Shown here: one piece after another, positions 10,801 through 23,091 of the stretch
Layout of the letters: each line of letters opens with the position of its first letter
Position numbering within the stretch: position 1 is the first letter of the stretch
From: Intoshia linei
Taxonomy: Eukaryota; Orthonectida; Rhopaluridae
Direction: 5' to 3'
Length of the DNA stretch: 26,388 bases
Assembly (NCBI GenBank): GCA_001642005.1
Contig: LWCA01000473.1
Location: 1 to 26,388 of the forward strand
The notes under the pieces: generated by a model
The model's database searches: none
Seen by the model: only the letters and a program-made list of their open reading frames with translations
Told to the model about the DNA's origin: nothing
Translations under genes and position numbers: made by a program

Positions 10801-12535
10801 AAGGGTTTGTGAAAATGAAATTTACCATAAATAGGTTGTAAAGTGGGTTTTTCATTTAAGGTTTTGTAAAAGTGGATTTATAATAAAAATGGTTGGGTTT
10901 AAGAATATTATCATTCAAAAAGATAAAATTATAAATTGGTGTCGCCTTAACCATTTTAACCATAATCCAACTATTTTTACTAAGATCTAACTAACTAACT
11001 AAGATTTTTTACAAAAAATCAAAATTTACCAAATCTTAAGGAAAAATCTAGTTTTATCACCTTTAAAACGAAAATTCCAGTATTAACAATTTTTTGGATA
11101 AAAATCCAGTTTTACCAACTCTTTAAGAAAAATTCGCATTTTACCTACCTTTAAATGAGAAATGGGAAAAATGCAGTTTAACCAACCCTTAAGGGATTAA
11201 TCCACTTTGACCAATCCTAAAAGGTAAAATCCAATTTTATCGATTTGCAGAGTTTTCCACAAAAATTTATTATCACAAAGAAAACAAAGTAAAGTTCTTA
11301 AATAGAAGAATTATCGATTAACAGATGTTATATCCACTATAACACTTACTAAAACTGTTGATCAAAAAAATAAAACTTTTTAAAACAAAATTATAAAAAA
11401 TTATAAAAAATTTATTAATTCTAGATTATTCCCTTAAAAGTTGTTAAATGTGGATTTTTCCCTTAAGGGTTTGTAAAAGTGGATGTTTAGTAAAAATGGT
11501 TTGATTTAAGAATATTTTCATTATAACTATTTTGTTAAATTATACTTTAATTATATTAATCTATAAATATGTGGAGTGGGATCCAATTTATACATCATAC
11601 ATGTATTTGGTGTTTTTTTTGTGTCAAACGCTGATATAAATAATAAATTTAAACAATTTTAACCTATAGGGCGATGAAATTAGAATAACGTGCTATTACA
11701 ATAGTATTGATAAAAACGTTTATACATGGGTAATTTAAATTTTTACTTATATAAAATTAAATATCTGTGTGTGATACCGTTTATTTATTTATATTATATA
11801 TATATATATATTTATTTATATTATTATTTAAAAATTTAGGTTTAGACCAATCATTTTCAACGTTGGGCGTGCGCCCCACCGGTGGGGCTTGTGAAAATTT
11901 GGTTGGGCTTTAAAAATTTTAGAAAAAAAAATAATTAATTAGTTATGATTGATAACTTATCAATGATTTCTATTGTTACAAATTCATTGATAAACTCAAT
12001 TTTTATTAAAATTTAAATATATTTTTAGAGGTATTTTTACATGCGTTTTTGATTACATTGCATATTTTTGATAGACTAAAAATATTTACACCAAACTCAA
12101 AAATCACAAATTAATTCGGTTTAATGTATGTTATATTTAGGTATATTAAATTTTAATTTAACCTTTTACCCCAGTTTGTTGCGCAGCAATATACATATAT
12201 GTATATACATAAAAAATTCTGTTAGGACACTACATGGAAATATTTGTTACAAATTATGTTTGGGGGTAGAAATTTCGTAAGGATAAAAGAGAGGCATGAA
12301 ACTAAAAAGGTTAGGAACCACTGGTTTAGACCTATTAGAAAACACTGGTTAAAAATTTTAATAAAAAAATTTATTTATTAGAGATTAATTAAAAATATCA
12401 TAGAGTGGACAATCTTCCATGGATGAAATGTGCATTAGTTATTTGCACTATTACCCAAAAATTAATTTGGCACAATGTAAAAGTTTCATTAATCAAAATT
12501 TCTTGGAGTACATTCACAATTATTTTTCAATGTAA
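4856..12535 (+). CDS. DOMON / copper type II ascorbate-dependent monooxygenase (DBH/TBH/MOXD family)
   Basis: Nine exons: 4856-5200, 5325-5489, 7707-7787, 8031-8201, 8252-8345, 8383-8612, 8663-8845, 11670-11729, 12404-12535. All phases close, giving 486 residues. It has an N-terminal hydrophobic leader, then a DOMON-like part (VHWSVEY, SMGLAS, DIVSIQDYY), then both copper domains. Ligands of the family are all present: HH at 208-209 (LPHHIQVYEC), H278 (EIHYNNP), HxH at 377/379 (QLHSHNLG) and Met452 (DEMC). Other family signatures are IYWCK, AAWAIG, DDSGLKFYYT, LPGDE and CISYLHYYPKINL. Members hydroxylate a benzylic carbon (dopamine, tyramine) in the secretory pathway; the substrate here is unknown. 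The DOMON has about 60 extra residues before DIVS, and the linker before exon 3 is about 40 residues short, so an exon may be missed in 5490-7706. The C terminus is shorter than usual (613 residues in human MOXD1); AATAAA lies at 12544. Confidence 0.85.
6100..6560 (+). repeat. Dispersed repeat family A in monooxygenase intron 2
   Basis: Longest copy of the blocks seen at 2960-3240 and 13270-13700: a TG-rich start, 'ttataaagtccacatttcaa', 'acgggtcaaaaaccccaa', 'ggccaaaaccccaaattacc', and an end with 'cagttgtatcctgttaacac' and 'cttcacaatcaaaaaa'. An open frame across its left half is repeat-derived and not considered coding. Confidence 0.6.
6600..6755 (+). repeat. Short tandem repeat of about 50-55 bp units
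   Basis: Three to four imperfect units reading roughly 'ggtttttagggaaatttttt' followed by a 'gtaccatattttaaag'-like spacer. It lies inside intron 2 of the monooxygenase gene. Confidence 0.5.
6925..6992 (+). repeat. Dispersed 50-60 bp motif, family C, copy 1
   Basis: Contains 'ggtacaaacagcagcaagct' followed by 'ctaccgagggcgaa'. Related stretches occur at 9001-9055, 18325-18358 and 25460-25516, all in the same orientation. This GC-richer motif stands out from its surroundings. It may be one end of a mobile element whose other end I cannot define. Confidence 0.5.
7318..7668. repeat. Foldback element family B (both arms)
   Basis: The left arm (about 7318-7400) has reverse-orientation units: 'aaacccaaccatttttacta', then 'taagttttactaaaccttaa'. 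The right arm (about 7400-7668) has forward units 'ggttggtaaaactag' and 'ggttggtaaaactggaattt', ending 'ggttggattttagcagacac'. Units are about 28-30 nt. No ORF. It lies in monooxygenase intron 2, about 40 bp before exon 3. Confidence 0.7.
9001..9055 (+). repeat. Dispersed motif family C, copy 2
   Basis: 'atgttatgtactacgtacaa' then 'acaggacctagctctgccga'. Close to the copy at 25460-25516 ('gttatgtactttgtacaaac', 'tagatctgccgagg'). It lies in monooxygenase intron 7. Confidence 0.5.
10070..10336. repeat. 133-bp direct duplication joined by a single N
   Basis: 10070-10202 and 10204-10336 are the same sequence (both start 'ttttgaaaacaagtattaat' and end 'tcaaatcgagatg') with two visible differences: g/a in 'ggttgaatac' versus 'ggttaaatac', and c/t in 'ggtcgactg' versus 'ggttgactg'. 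The single unknown base sits exactly at the junction. This looks like two overlapping contig or allele ends that were abutted rather than merged. Confidence 0.85.
10070..10586 (-). pseudogene. piggyBac transposase C-terminal remnant with zinc finger
   Basis: The minus strand reads from about 10583, after a TTTCAG, with DVVTDRVASDYRPLIRAKKW then a hydrophobic segment with YAWRMYQ, matching the region of piggyBac transposases after the third catalytic Asp (kKWyw..vNAw.Ly). The proximal copy of a duplicated block has a TAA after HVPISI. The distal copy reads on as PRRCILCKKNC, KCNKC and HINTC, the usual Cys/His C-terminal zinc finger. The N-terminal and central catalytic domains are missing, so no active enzyme can be made. 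The stop and duplication surround an N and may be an assembly effect. Confidence 0.75.
10930..11515. repeat. Foldback element family B, third copy
   Basis: The left arm, about 10930-11250, starts 'ggtgtcgccttaaccatttt' and continues 'atccaactatttttacta' and 'ccagttttaccaact' units. A unique core follows, and a short right arm at about 11425-11515 reads 'cccttaagggtttgtaaaag' and ends 'ggtttgatttaag'. It lies in monooxygenase intron 7, upstream of exon 8. Confidence 0.65.
11790..11825. repeat. AT microsatellite
   Basis: An uninterrupted run of about nine AT dinucleotides followed by TTTATTTATA repeats, in monooxygenase intron 8, just before the hAT-type MITE. Confidence 0.8.
11848..12323. mobile_element. 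hAT-type MITE in monooxygenase intron 8
   Basis: A perfect 8-bp duplication GTTTAGAC flanks it at 11840-11847 and 12324-12331. The left end reads CAATCATTTTCAACGTT and the right end, reverse complemented, CAGTGGTTCCTAACCTT, an imperfect inverted repeat of the hAT (CAGxGxTTCxxAACC) type. Near the left end is a GC-rich hairpin 'ccccaccggtgggg'. No ORF. It sits 80 bp upstream of exon 9. Confidence 0.8.
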
Positions 12536-14229
12536 ATTTTATAAATAAAATGATTATATAAATATGCTAGCATATAAATAATCAGGAGTTTATCCGGTTA
12601 ATGAATCCGGTCTTTTTATTATATTTTTTGTATTTTTTATCAGTTTCTATTAAATTGGCGTCATAACAAAAAAAATAGGAGAAACACTGATTTATAGCTA
12701 AAATTAAGAGAAAAAATTTAGAAGTAAAGAAAATAAATATTCAGCTAATAAAAACGACATCATTTTTTATTTAAAAGAAATTTACACTGGAAAAGTTAGC
12801 GTACCAATGGAAGAACAATGCCTTTAAATGTATAGATTATTTGCATGTTAAATAAATCATTAACCCAAATTTTATCGATAATTTTAATATTTGTAAATAA
12901 AGTGAACATTTATTATCTACCACTATTTGAATTTGTTATTCTTTCAAAAATTATATTTATTTTCATATAAACCTGATATTCGGTATAAACGCAAAATTTA
13001 TTTTTTTATTTTCGTCGCGAATCCCATTTAAAAAACATTCAAGTTAATAAATTAAACATTAATAAATTAATTTATTGTAAATTTTTGGACATATCTATTT
13101 TCATTAAGAATTGGTCACCTTAATCTTTTCATTTTTGTATCATTTACCTTTCTAGGGGTTAGCGATGACACACCACAACCTAAAAACACATTTTCTACTT
13201 TTTATTTTATATTTCTATATTACATTTCACATTTCTTTTTACATCATTACTCACATATAATACTTGCATATAATATGCTACACAATTTTTGTTTGTGTGT
13301 CTGTGTTCCACTTTATTTAAATAACTACCCGTCTTAGAATTTTATAAAGTCCACATTTCAATTACAGTTTTTTCCCGGGTGTGCGCAAATATAATTTGAA
13401 TCTCTTAATTTCACATCTTACGGGTCAAAAACCCCAAATTACCCTTCTTTTTTTAATGAAAACAGCCCTAGAATTTCAGGTGGTAAAGTTGTATCCTATT
13501 AACATACACAAAAAAATTCAATCCGAATAAGTGACGACTTCACGGTCAAAAAAGCATTTTAGTTTCATTTTTTTTTCCGAAGTATTTTATTAAAACAAAA
13601 AATGTGAAATAATTAATGGTCCGAAAATTAAAAAAACAATTATTCTGATAGAGATTATTCCAGTTAATATAAATAAAAAAGTTCAATCCGAGAAATCTAC
13701 GCATTCCCGATGAAAAATAAATTTCAATAGATTATGAACCAATATTTTTCAAATATTTCGATAAAATAAAAATTGAAAATGTAAATATTGATGCTACAAT
13801 TTCAAAAAAAATGTGCATTGTAACATCTACACATTTTCAATAAAGAAATATGGGTGAAAATCTATATAATTTATTTTTTCGGAATTCTTTTCATTGCTAC
13901 GCAATTTTTATATTTCAAATTGTCATTTTTAAAACATTTTTAATAAAATTTAACATGTAAATAGAAACTACAACAACGAAACTAAAAGTAATACAACTTT
14001 GTTAGTATCATTTTTATATTTATTACAATCCTTTGTAATTTTGGTAAAATTCGACTGAAATATGTTTATAAAGTGAAGATTCGGTTAATTATTGATACAT
14101 AATGGTACACACTTTATTCACTCTAATTTAATACATCAAAACAATCATAATAATAAAGTCTGATAAACTATACTTATTCCATGGCAGTTGATAAAATTTC
14201 AAAACTTGATAAATTTTAAGCAAACACAG
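12536..14229. other. Intergenic stretch between monooxygenase and protease
   Basis: AATAAA at 12544-12549 probably ends the monooxygenase mRNA. A family A repeat occupies about 13130-13720. 14000-14229 is the presumed protease promoter. I looked for a further C-terminal monooxygenase exon. A hydrophobic frame at 12593-12664 can only be joined out of frame from the donor-like ATGTAAAT at 12530, so it was not added. Confidence 0.55.
13270..13720 (+). repeat. Dispersed repeat family A
   Basis: Shares 'ctttatttaaataactaccc', 'ttataaagtccacatttcaa', 'acgggtcaaaaaccccaaat', 'gttgtatcctattaacatac' and 'gacttcacggtcaaaaaagc' with the copies at 2960, 6100 and 4300. It ends near 'cattcccgatgaaaaata', whose complement opens the reverse copies at 18625 and 20225. 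Confidence 0.65.
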
Positions 14230-17661
<3,432 letters not shown>

Positions 17662-17746
17662 TATGGAATCAATGAAAAAAAAGAAAACTTTGATAAATTT
17701 TAATTTAGTTACTAAAAATGATTTAAATTAAATTTTAATTTTTACA

Positions 17747-18242
17747 TTACATGGTTGTGTCAGTTTCTTTTAAAGTTTCGTCTTTATTTTCTTCCAAAAT
17801 CAATTTTTTATATTCTTTTTGAATTCTCAAATTTTGAGGTATTTTTTCTAATTTAACTGTAATTTTCAAGGATTTTTCATATTTTCATAGTAAAAATGTT
17901 AATTTTTAAAAAAGTATAAAAGGGTTTTTAAACATTTTACCTAAATCCGTGTCCACTTAAAGAAAATTTCAATTTTTAAAGGTTCAACGAAAATTTTGTC
18001 GTTAGACCCAACATGGAATCATTACTTTTATAAAGTTAAAGACAATTTATCAAATCAATCAAAATGATTTAAATGATAAAAATGTATTTATTATAAATCA
18101 ACATGATAGAAAACTTACTTATGCTGGTATATAGTACAAATCCACTTTGAAACAAAAAAAAAGATGAAATTGCGATAATACCAACTGTAACTGATTTAGA
18201 AAATACGTCGTATACACGATTCTTTGTCCAGGGACGAGCCAT
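17747..18242 (-). CDS. Small single-pass membrane protein (82 aa), family not recognised
   Basis: Exons on the minus strand: 18242-18119, 17955-17941 (15-nt microexon) and 17856-17747. The first donor is GTAAGT, phases close, and the product is 82 residues. It starts MARPWTKNRVYDVFSKS, has one hydrophobic helix (about residues 18-40, VTVGIIAISSFFLFQSGFVLY), then a charged, Lys/Glu-rich tail (KLEKIPQNLRIQKEYKKL). A short basic N terminus, a single helix and a charged tail resemble small mitochondrial inner-membrane proteins such as COX14-type assembly factors, but this is a shape argument only. The microexon is a multiple of three, so skipping it would keep the frame (77 residues). An in-frame upstream extension lacks an ATG, so ATG 18242 was chosen. 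The stop lies 85 bp from the convergent protease stop. Confidence 0.6.
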
Positions 18243-19138
18243 TTGCAAGTTTTTTCTGATCAAATTTGACAATAAAGTTATCAATATGTTTTAGCAATAG
18301 TCGTCAAGTTTTTAAGGTTTATATACGAAACAACAAACAGTAGTCTGTCGAGGGCGTAAGTTAATATAAATATTTTCAATTACATTATTATGGTATTAAA
18401 TTCATTGTACAATTTTTTTAGGTTGATACACATCATCTTAGAAACAACATAACAAAAAATTTTATGGCGAACATTATGAATTTTAAAATAAAAATGAAAT
18501 TTAAACACATATTTCTGTATTTCAAATATGTATAGTCAATACCCTCTTTTTTCAAAGTGTAGAATGATTATTTTCATTTTTAATTCAAAAATTTGGTTGA
18601 TATTATTTTAAAAGTAATTTTTCACCGGGAATACGTAGATTTCTGAGGTTAGAATTTTGTATCTATATCAATTGGAAAAATCTGTATCATAGTACCATTA
18701 ATTATTCCATAGTTTTTATTTTAATGTTAATAAAAAAAAAGAAAGAGTAAATTTACAATTTATTGAAAACTCCTTTTTAATCGTGAAGGTTCAACTTTAT
18801 GACATTGAAATTTTTTTATATATGCAAAATGGAAATAGCAGTATTAAATATGATATATAAAATTCTAGGATTATTAGTTTTTTTAAATTATAAAACTCGT
18901 TTGATTTAAAAAAAAAAGGATAATAGGTTTATGACCCGAAGTAATCAATTCTGAAAAAGAAATTAGCGATAAAGCCTCAATCTCGAAAAACTGTATTAGA
19001 AATCGTGGTTTTTAGAACTATACGCCTCTTACTTGAATTAAATGTTATAAATAAATACACCAAAATATATTTTTGAAACAATATAAGAATTAACCATAAA
19101 ATAAAACTTTAGTATATACACTTTACAAAAGGGTAGGT
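18243..19138. other. Intergenic stretch with family C motif and reverse family A repeat
   Basis: Promoter side of the small membrane-protein gene. It includes a family C motif near 18325-18358 ('caacaaacagtagtctgtcg') and a reverse-orientation family A repeat at about 18600-19010, opening 'ttttcaccgggaatacgtag'. The right end is the 3' flank of the DCAF7 gene. No exon found. Confidence 0.6.
18600..19010 (-). repeat. Dispersed repeat family A, reverse orientation
   Basis: 'ttttcaccgggaatacgtag', 'gttagaattttgtatctata' and 'tcgtgaaggttcaactttat' match the copy at 20210-20840 and are the complement of blocks in the forward copies. Confidence 0.6.
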
Positions 19139-22100
19139 TTAGACACGTAAAATTTGCACGCAATTGTTAAAACAAATGGATATCCAATCCGAATTAATTT
19201 CATTCCATTGAATTTGATTGATTTCATCTGAGGCTGTGTAGCAGAGAATTGGATCTGTATTAGTTTTACACATTACCTTTTGTGTGTCCCAAATAAAAGC
19301 CCTTTTATCACTTCCTAGAAATGTTATTTAAAAAAAAATTATAATCAAAAAACGTACCAACACTACAGAGATAATTATTGGACCTTGGCGCCCAAGCTAA
19401 TCCATTAATGCAAGATTGATGATTAGTCAATTCAGCAATAGGTCTTCTTGTCATACGAGTATCGATTAAAATAGCCTAAATATTCAATTATTAAATAAGT
19501 AACAATATTTAAAAAATAACAAACTTCATTGGAAGCAACAGAAAAGGTTGCAATATAATTGGAATCAAAACGATTCCAGTAAATCCTAAGTAAAGGAAAT
19601 CTATTTTTGTGTTCATGAACAATATTTGAATGAGCCAAATTACGCAAATCGAATATTCTTATCGAACCATCGGCACCTTTAAAAATTTCAATAGAAAACA
19701 ACTAATAATACCTGAAGTTCCAAAAATGTCCCTTCCTGAACCTTGAGTACTAAACGCAACATCGTATACTTCCTTTTCATGTGCAATAAGTTGTTTATAA
19801 ACTTGATATCCTAAGGGGACATGAGATATAGCTTGTTGGGTCTAAGAAAATAAAGAAATTTTAATTCATTAAATACTTCGATCGACCATATTGTACAAGT
19901 TGTATCAATACTTGCAGTAACTACTAATGAAGGGTCCAATCGATTCCAATCAAATGAAGTTAATGGAGCACAAAGTGTAGGATGTCGATTCTAAAATAAT
20001 ATTCAATAAGATAAAGAATATAAGACTGATAAAATAATTCCCACCCAAGTCAGTCACCCAATCAAAGAAAAAAATCAGTTTAAAATGTAAACACTTTGCT
20101 TGTAACTTAGCAATGAAAAAAATCCGAAGGAATCAATTATATAGATTTCCACCCATATTTCTTTATTGAAAATGTATAGGCATTCAATGATCATTTTTTT
20201 TGAAATTGTAGGATGATTATTTTTCACCGGGTATGCATAGATGTCTGGGTTAAAATTTTGTATTTATATCAAATGAAATAATATATTAAAAAAATAAATA
20301 TTAATGTGCTTTTTTGACAATGAAGGAGTCACTTTATCAGACGGAAATTTTTTGTGTGTATTAACTAGATATAACTGTATTATCCGTAATTTTTTTTAAA
20401 TTTTAAAGCTTTTTTCATTTTTAAAAAAAAAGGGTAATCTGAATTTTTGACTGTAAAAATTATATTTTTTGAAGTTACCATTAAGGATAATGCTTATGAA
20501 TTTAAAAACCATCCTAGAATTTATGTTGTATAAAATTCTAGCACTTTCTTAATTTTTACAACAAAGGGTAATTTGTGGTTTTGGCCGTGAAAATATAAAA
20601 TTTTGAAATTGAAAAATATAATATTGATGAATTTAAAACTTTTTATTAGAATGTGTATTTTTTATAATTCTAGAATGGGTTTGAATTTAAAAACAAAGGT
20701 CAATTAGGGTTTTTAACCTTGAAGGACTCAATTTCTGAAATTAAAATTTACGATAAAACATTAATCTGGAAAAACTGTTATAAGAATATGGAATTTGTAA
20801 AACTCGATTCCCTTTACTTTCTTAAATAAATAAAAATTTTTAACCATTTTACTTTATATAAGTAAGAATAGGAAACTACAATGTGGATCTAACTGAGCGC
20901 AATGTTGCTTCACCGCTGTCGGACGTGTTGTACGCATGCTATTTTTCAAAAATTCTATCCAAATTAATGTAGCATTAAAATAAAATAAAATTTTTTAAAA
21001 AATGTTTAAACAGAAAAAGGTGTTTTTCAAATAGAATAAAAAAATAATACAGCCAAACCTCAATTTAACGAACAGCAACTTACATGAAAATTTTTTATTC
21101 GTTAAAAAAAAGTTAACGAACAAACAAATTTATTTTTAATTAATTTATTTTTTTATAAAAATCACATATTGTTTTGGGTCTTTTTTTAATATAGTTTCTT
21201 TCACGGTTTGTAATGCGATTAAGTCATTCAAGTTCACTTCTAGAATCGATGAATTCATCGTCACTATAATCGGTTTCATCATACGCAGGGAATTCATCTG
21301 TGACTTTTCCATCATTTTCCACAAGATTTATCACTATTTGATAAAACATATGTTCTATAAATAAAATTTTTGAAAAACAGGCCTGTCGCGTCGCAATTAT
21401 AAATGTCCATAAGACTATATTTCTCTCCTTTACTTCTAAAAAAATCTGAAAAAACTTCAAATTCATTTGTATTAACAAGACCTGCCTCACCAGTAATAAC
21501 ACAAGAAAGAATATTATGACGTTTTTGAAAACAGGAAAACAAACCATTTGAAGCTCTGAAATTGGGTTTTTTTAGCCGTTTCCCGATTTTAAGAGCCATT
21601 GTTTAAATCATATTTCCTAAAATAATAAAATTTTTCGATCTTTTTCGAACAAACCACTCATATACTAGTTTTTCTATTTCAGCGGTTGCAAAATTAACAA
21701 ACATGCGTTTGTCCTCAATAAAAATAAATATATTTTTTTTAATTTTTGAAAAATTGTTTGTTAAAAAATAATTGCTGTTTGTTCGTTAATAAATTTAATT
21801 TTTTATAGTACCAGTATATCCATATATTATTAATATTTTGTTTGTTCGTTAAAAGATATTTTTATCATGTTGTTCGTTAAATTGAGGTTTGACTGTATGT
21901 CGCACGTGTTTTTCTGCGACACCTCAATAAAAGTAAAAAAAATTTACATTAAAAATTAATTTGTAACTGTTTTAAAAAAAACCATGTTAATATGGAGGCT
22001 ACTGAAATTACTTCTTGTTACAGTTTTTCAAGATTGATATTTTCCAGCAAGTTTCATTTTCATTTTCATAAATTGAGTCTTTCATGGTCAAAAACAAAAT

Positions 22101-23091
22101 TTTGTCTTTTTTTTTAAAAATACAAAAAACACTAAAATTTAAAAAAACATGAATTCTTGGACATATTTTCAAGTCATTAACATTGTCGTCAATCTCTGCA
22201 TTATAAACGTATATATCCATAATCAAAACTACAATTTACCTATTTTTTAAAAAATAAAACAACCCTAAAATTTAAAAAAAAATAAATTTTGAGACGCATT
22301 TTGAAGTCACTAACATTGTCGTCAATCACTACATCATAAACGTATATATTCATGGTCAAAACCATAAATTACTTTTTTTTTAAATTACAGTTCATACAGT
22401 TATATCCAACTTAACACACACAAAAAATGTAAATGTCACAAAGTGATACCAACCCGTTAAAAAAAGAACTTTGGTTACTATTTTATTAACATTTAGTAAT
22501 TAAAAAAAATGTTAGTAAAATAAAAAAAATTCAATAACAATTATACAAGGGTATATTATCTGATCACTAAACGTTTATAAAGTCACATATCTATAAATGT
22601 TTCGTCTATTATTGCATTACGAAGCTTTTTTTAGGTATATAATAAAAACTACACTATTCAAAAGGCATTGTAATTGAGCTTCTGGTCCAACAATTTTCCA
22701 TATTCTTAAATAATCTCCAGATGCACCAATAAGGTCAGGAAAATTTCCGTTCTAATAATATCAATTAAACTTTTTCTAAAAGTAAAAAATTACGACATCA
22801 GGTATCCAATGAATTTTTGTTGCAGGGTACGGATGGTCAAAACATATCAATTCAGTAATTTCGTTAGTTTGACTACATAAATGTGTTATTCGTATCTAAA
22901 TTTATTCAAAATTAAAGCAATGTTGAAAATTATGAAATTACCTTATTATTGTAATCATCTATAAATGAACCTACAGCAAGTTTAAGTATTTTGTCATTTC
23001 TGAATGACCAGTTACATGCATATATGGGAGATGGAAAACGATATTGGTAAACTCTTTGTTGGTTTAAGGATAAATTGTACGGTGCATTCAT
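19139..23091 (-). CDS. DCAF7: DCAF7 / WDR68 WD40-repeat protein, eight exons, complete
   Basis: Minus-strand exons: 23091-22942, 22895-22794, 22751-22653, 19990-19877, 19841-19712, 19676-19525, 19475-19358, 19314-19139. All phases close to give 346 residues (human DCAF7 has 342). Colinear landmarks include [113 protein letters not shown] and the C-terminal [18 protein letters not shown]7 is a WD40 scaffold that binds DYRK1A/HIPK2 kinases and serves as a CUL4-DDB1 substrate receptor, in nucleus and cytoplasm. Introns are 46, 42, 2662, 35, 35, 49 and 43 nt; only intron 3 is long and it holds a Tigger element. A 4-codon upstream ORF (ATG AAA GGT CTA TAA) ends immediately before the start codon. 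Confidence 0.95.
20210..20840 (-). repeat. Dispersed repeat family A in DCAF7 intron 3, reverse orientation
   Basis: Opens 'ttttcaccgggtatgcatag', continues with 'gacaatgaaggagtcacttt' and then tandem-like units with 'ccatcctagaatttatgttg' and 'agggtaatttgtggttttgg'. It is the complement of the forward units at 3900-4370 and 22030-22470. Confidence 0.6.
21050..21895 (-). mobile_element. Internally deleted Tigger/pogo element in DCAF7 intron 3
   Basis: It is bounded by TA dinucleotides (21048-21049, 21896-21897), the target of Tc1/mariner-superfamily elements. The terminal inverted repeats are about 25 bp with one mismatch and begin CAGYCAAACCTCAATT. Subterminal GTTCGTTAA motifs recur at both ends (21098, 21113, 21780, 21845). 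It contains a broken transposase remnant on the minus strand, the same direction as the host gene. At 846 bp it cannot encode an intact transposase. Confidence 0.88.
21224..21599 (-). pseudogene. Tigger/pogo transposase remnant
   Basis: The minus frame from ATG 21599 reads [20 protein letters not shown] and [10 protein letters not shown], then [10 protein letters not shown] and [13 protein letters not shown]. This matches the end of the CENP-B-type DNA-binding domain (nFkASnGWl.rFkkRh) and the first catalytic Asp motif (iyN.DETGLf), but here the Glu after the Asp is Ala. A second frame overlaps and ends in the acidic tail [18 protein letters not shown] typical of Tigger C termini. The N-terminal helix-turn-helix and most of the DDE core are gone, and the two frames do not join. 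Confidence 0.75.
22030..22470 (+). repeat. Dispersed repeat family A, three tandem units, in DCAF7 intron 3
   Basis: Units start near 22080, 22215 and 22349 with 'catggtcaaaa' and related forms. Each contains 'taacattgtcgtcaat' and 'ataaacgtatat', at a spacing of about 135 bp. An antisense ORF through them is repeat-derived and rejected. Confidence 0.65.

Larger units (their letters stand above)
9275..10900. repeat. Foldback element family B interrupted by a piggyBac insertion
   Basis: The left arm, 9275 to about 9480, opens 'gggtgtctacttaaatccaa' and continues in reverse-orientation units ('accaaccttttagggaaaat'). The right arm is split: 9480-9602 and 10713 to about 10890, ending 'ggttgggtttaag'. 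Removing 9603-10712 and one TTAA restores a typical unit junction (CACTTAAGGGTTGGTAAAAC). The foldback element was therefore present before the piggyBac element entered. It is wholly within monooxygenase intron 7. Confidence 0.75.

Noticed and set aside
12593-12664. Hydrophobic frame that could be a C-terminal anchor of the monooxygenase
   Set aside because: The only strong donor near the end of exon 9 (ATGTAAAT, at 12532) would join it in the wrong frame. AATAAA directly after the TAA favours termination at 12535.
12640-12695. 'gagaaacactga' resembling the right end of a hAT MITE
   Set aside because: No opposite end or 8-bp duplication found nearby.
22008-22226. Minus-strand ORF of 72 codons
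   Set aside because: It crosses tandem units of repeat family A and is not preserved between units.
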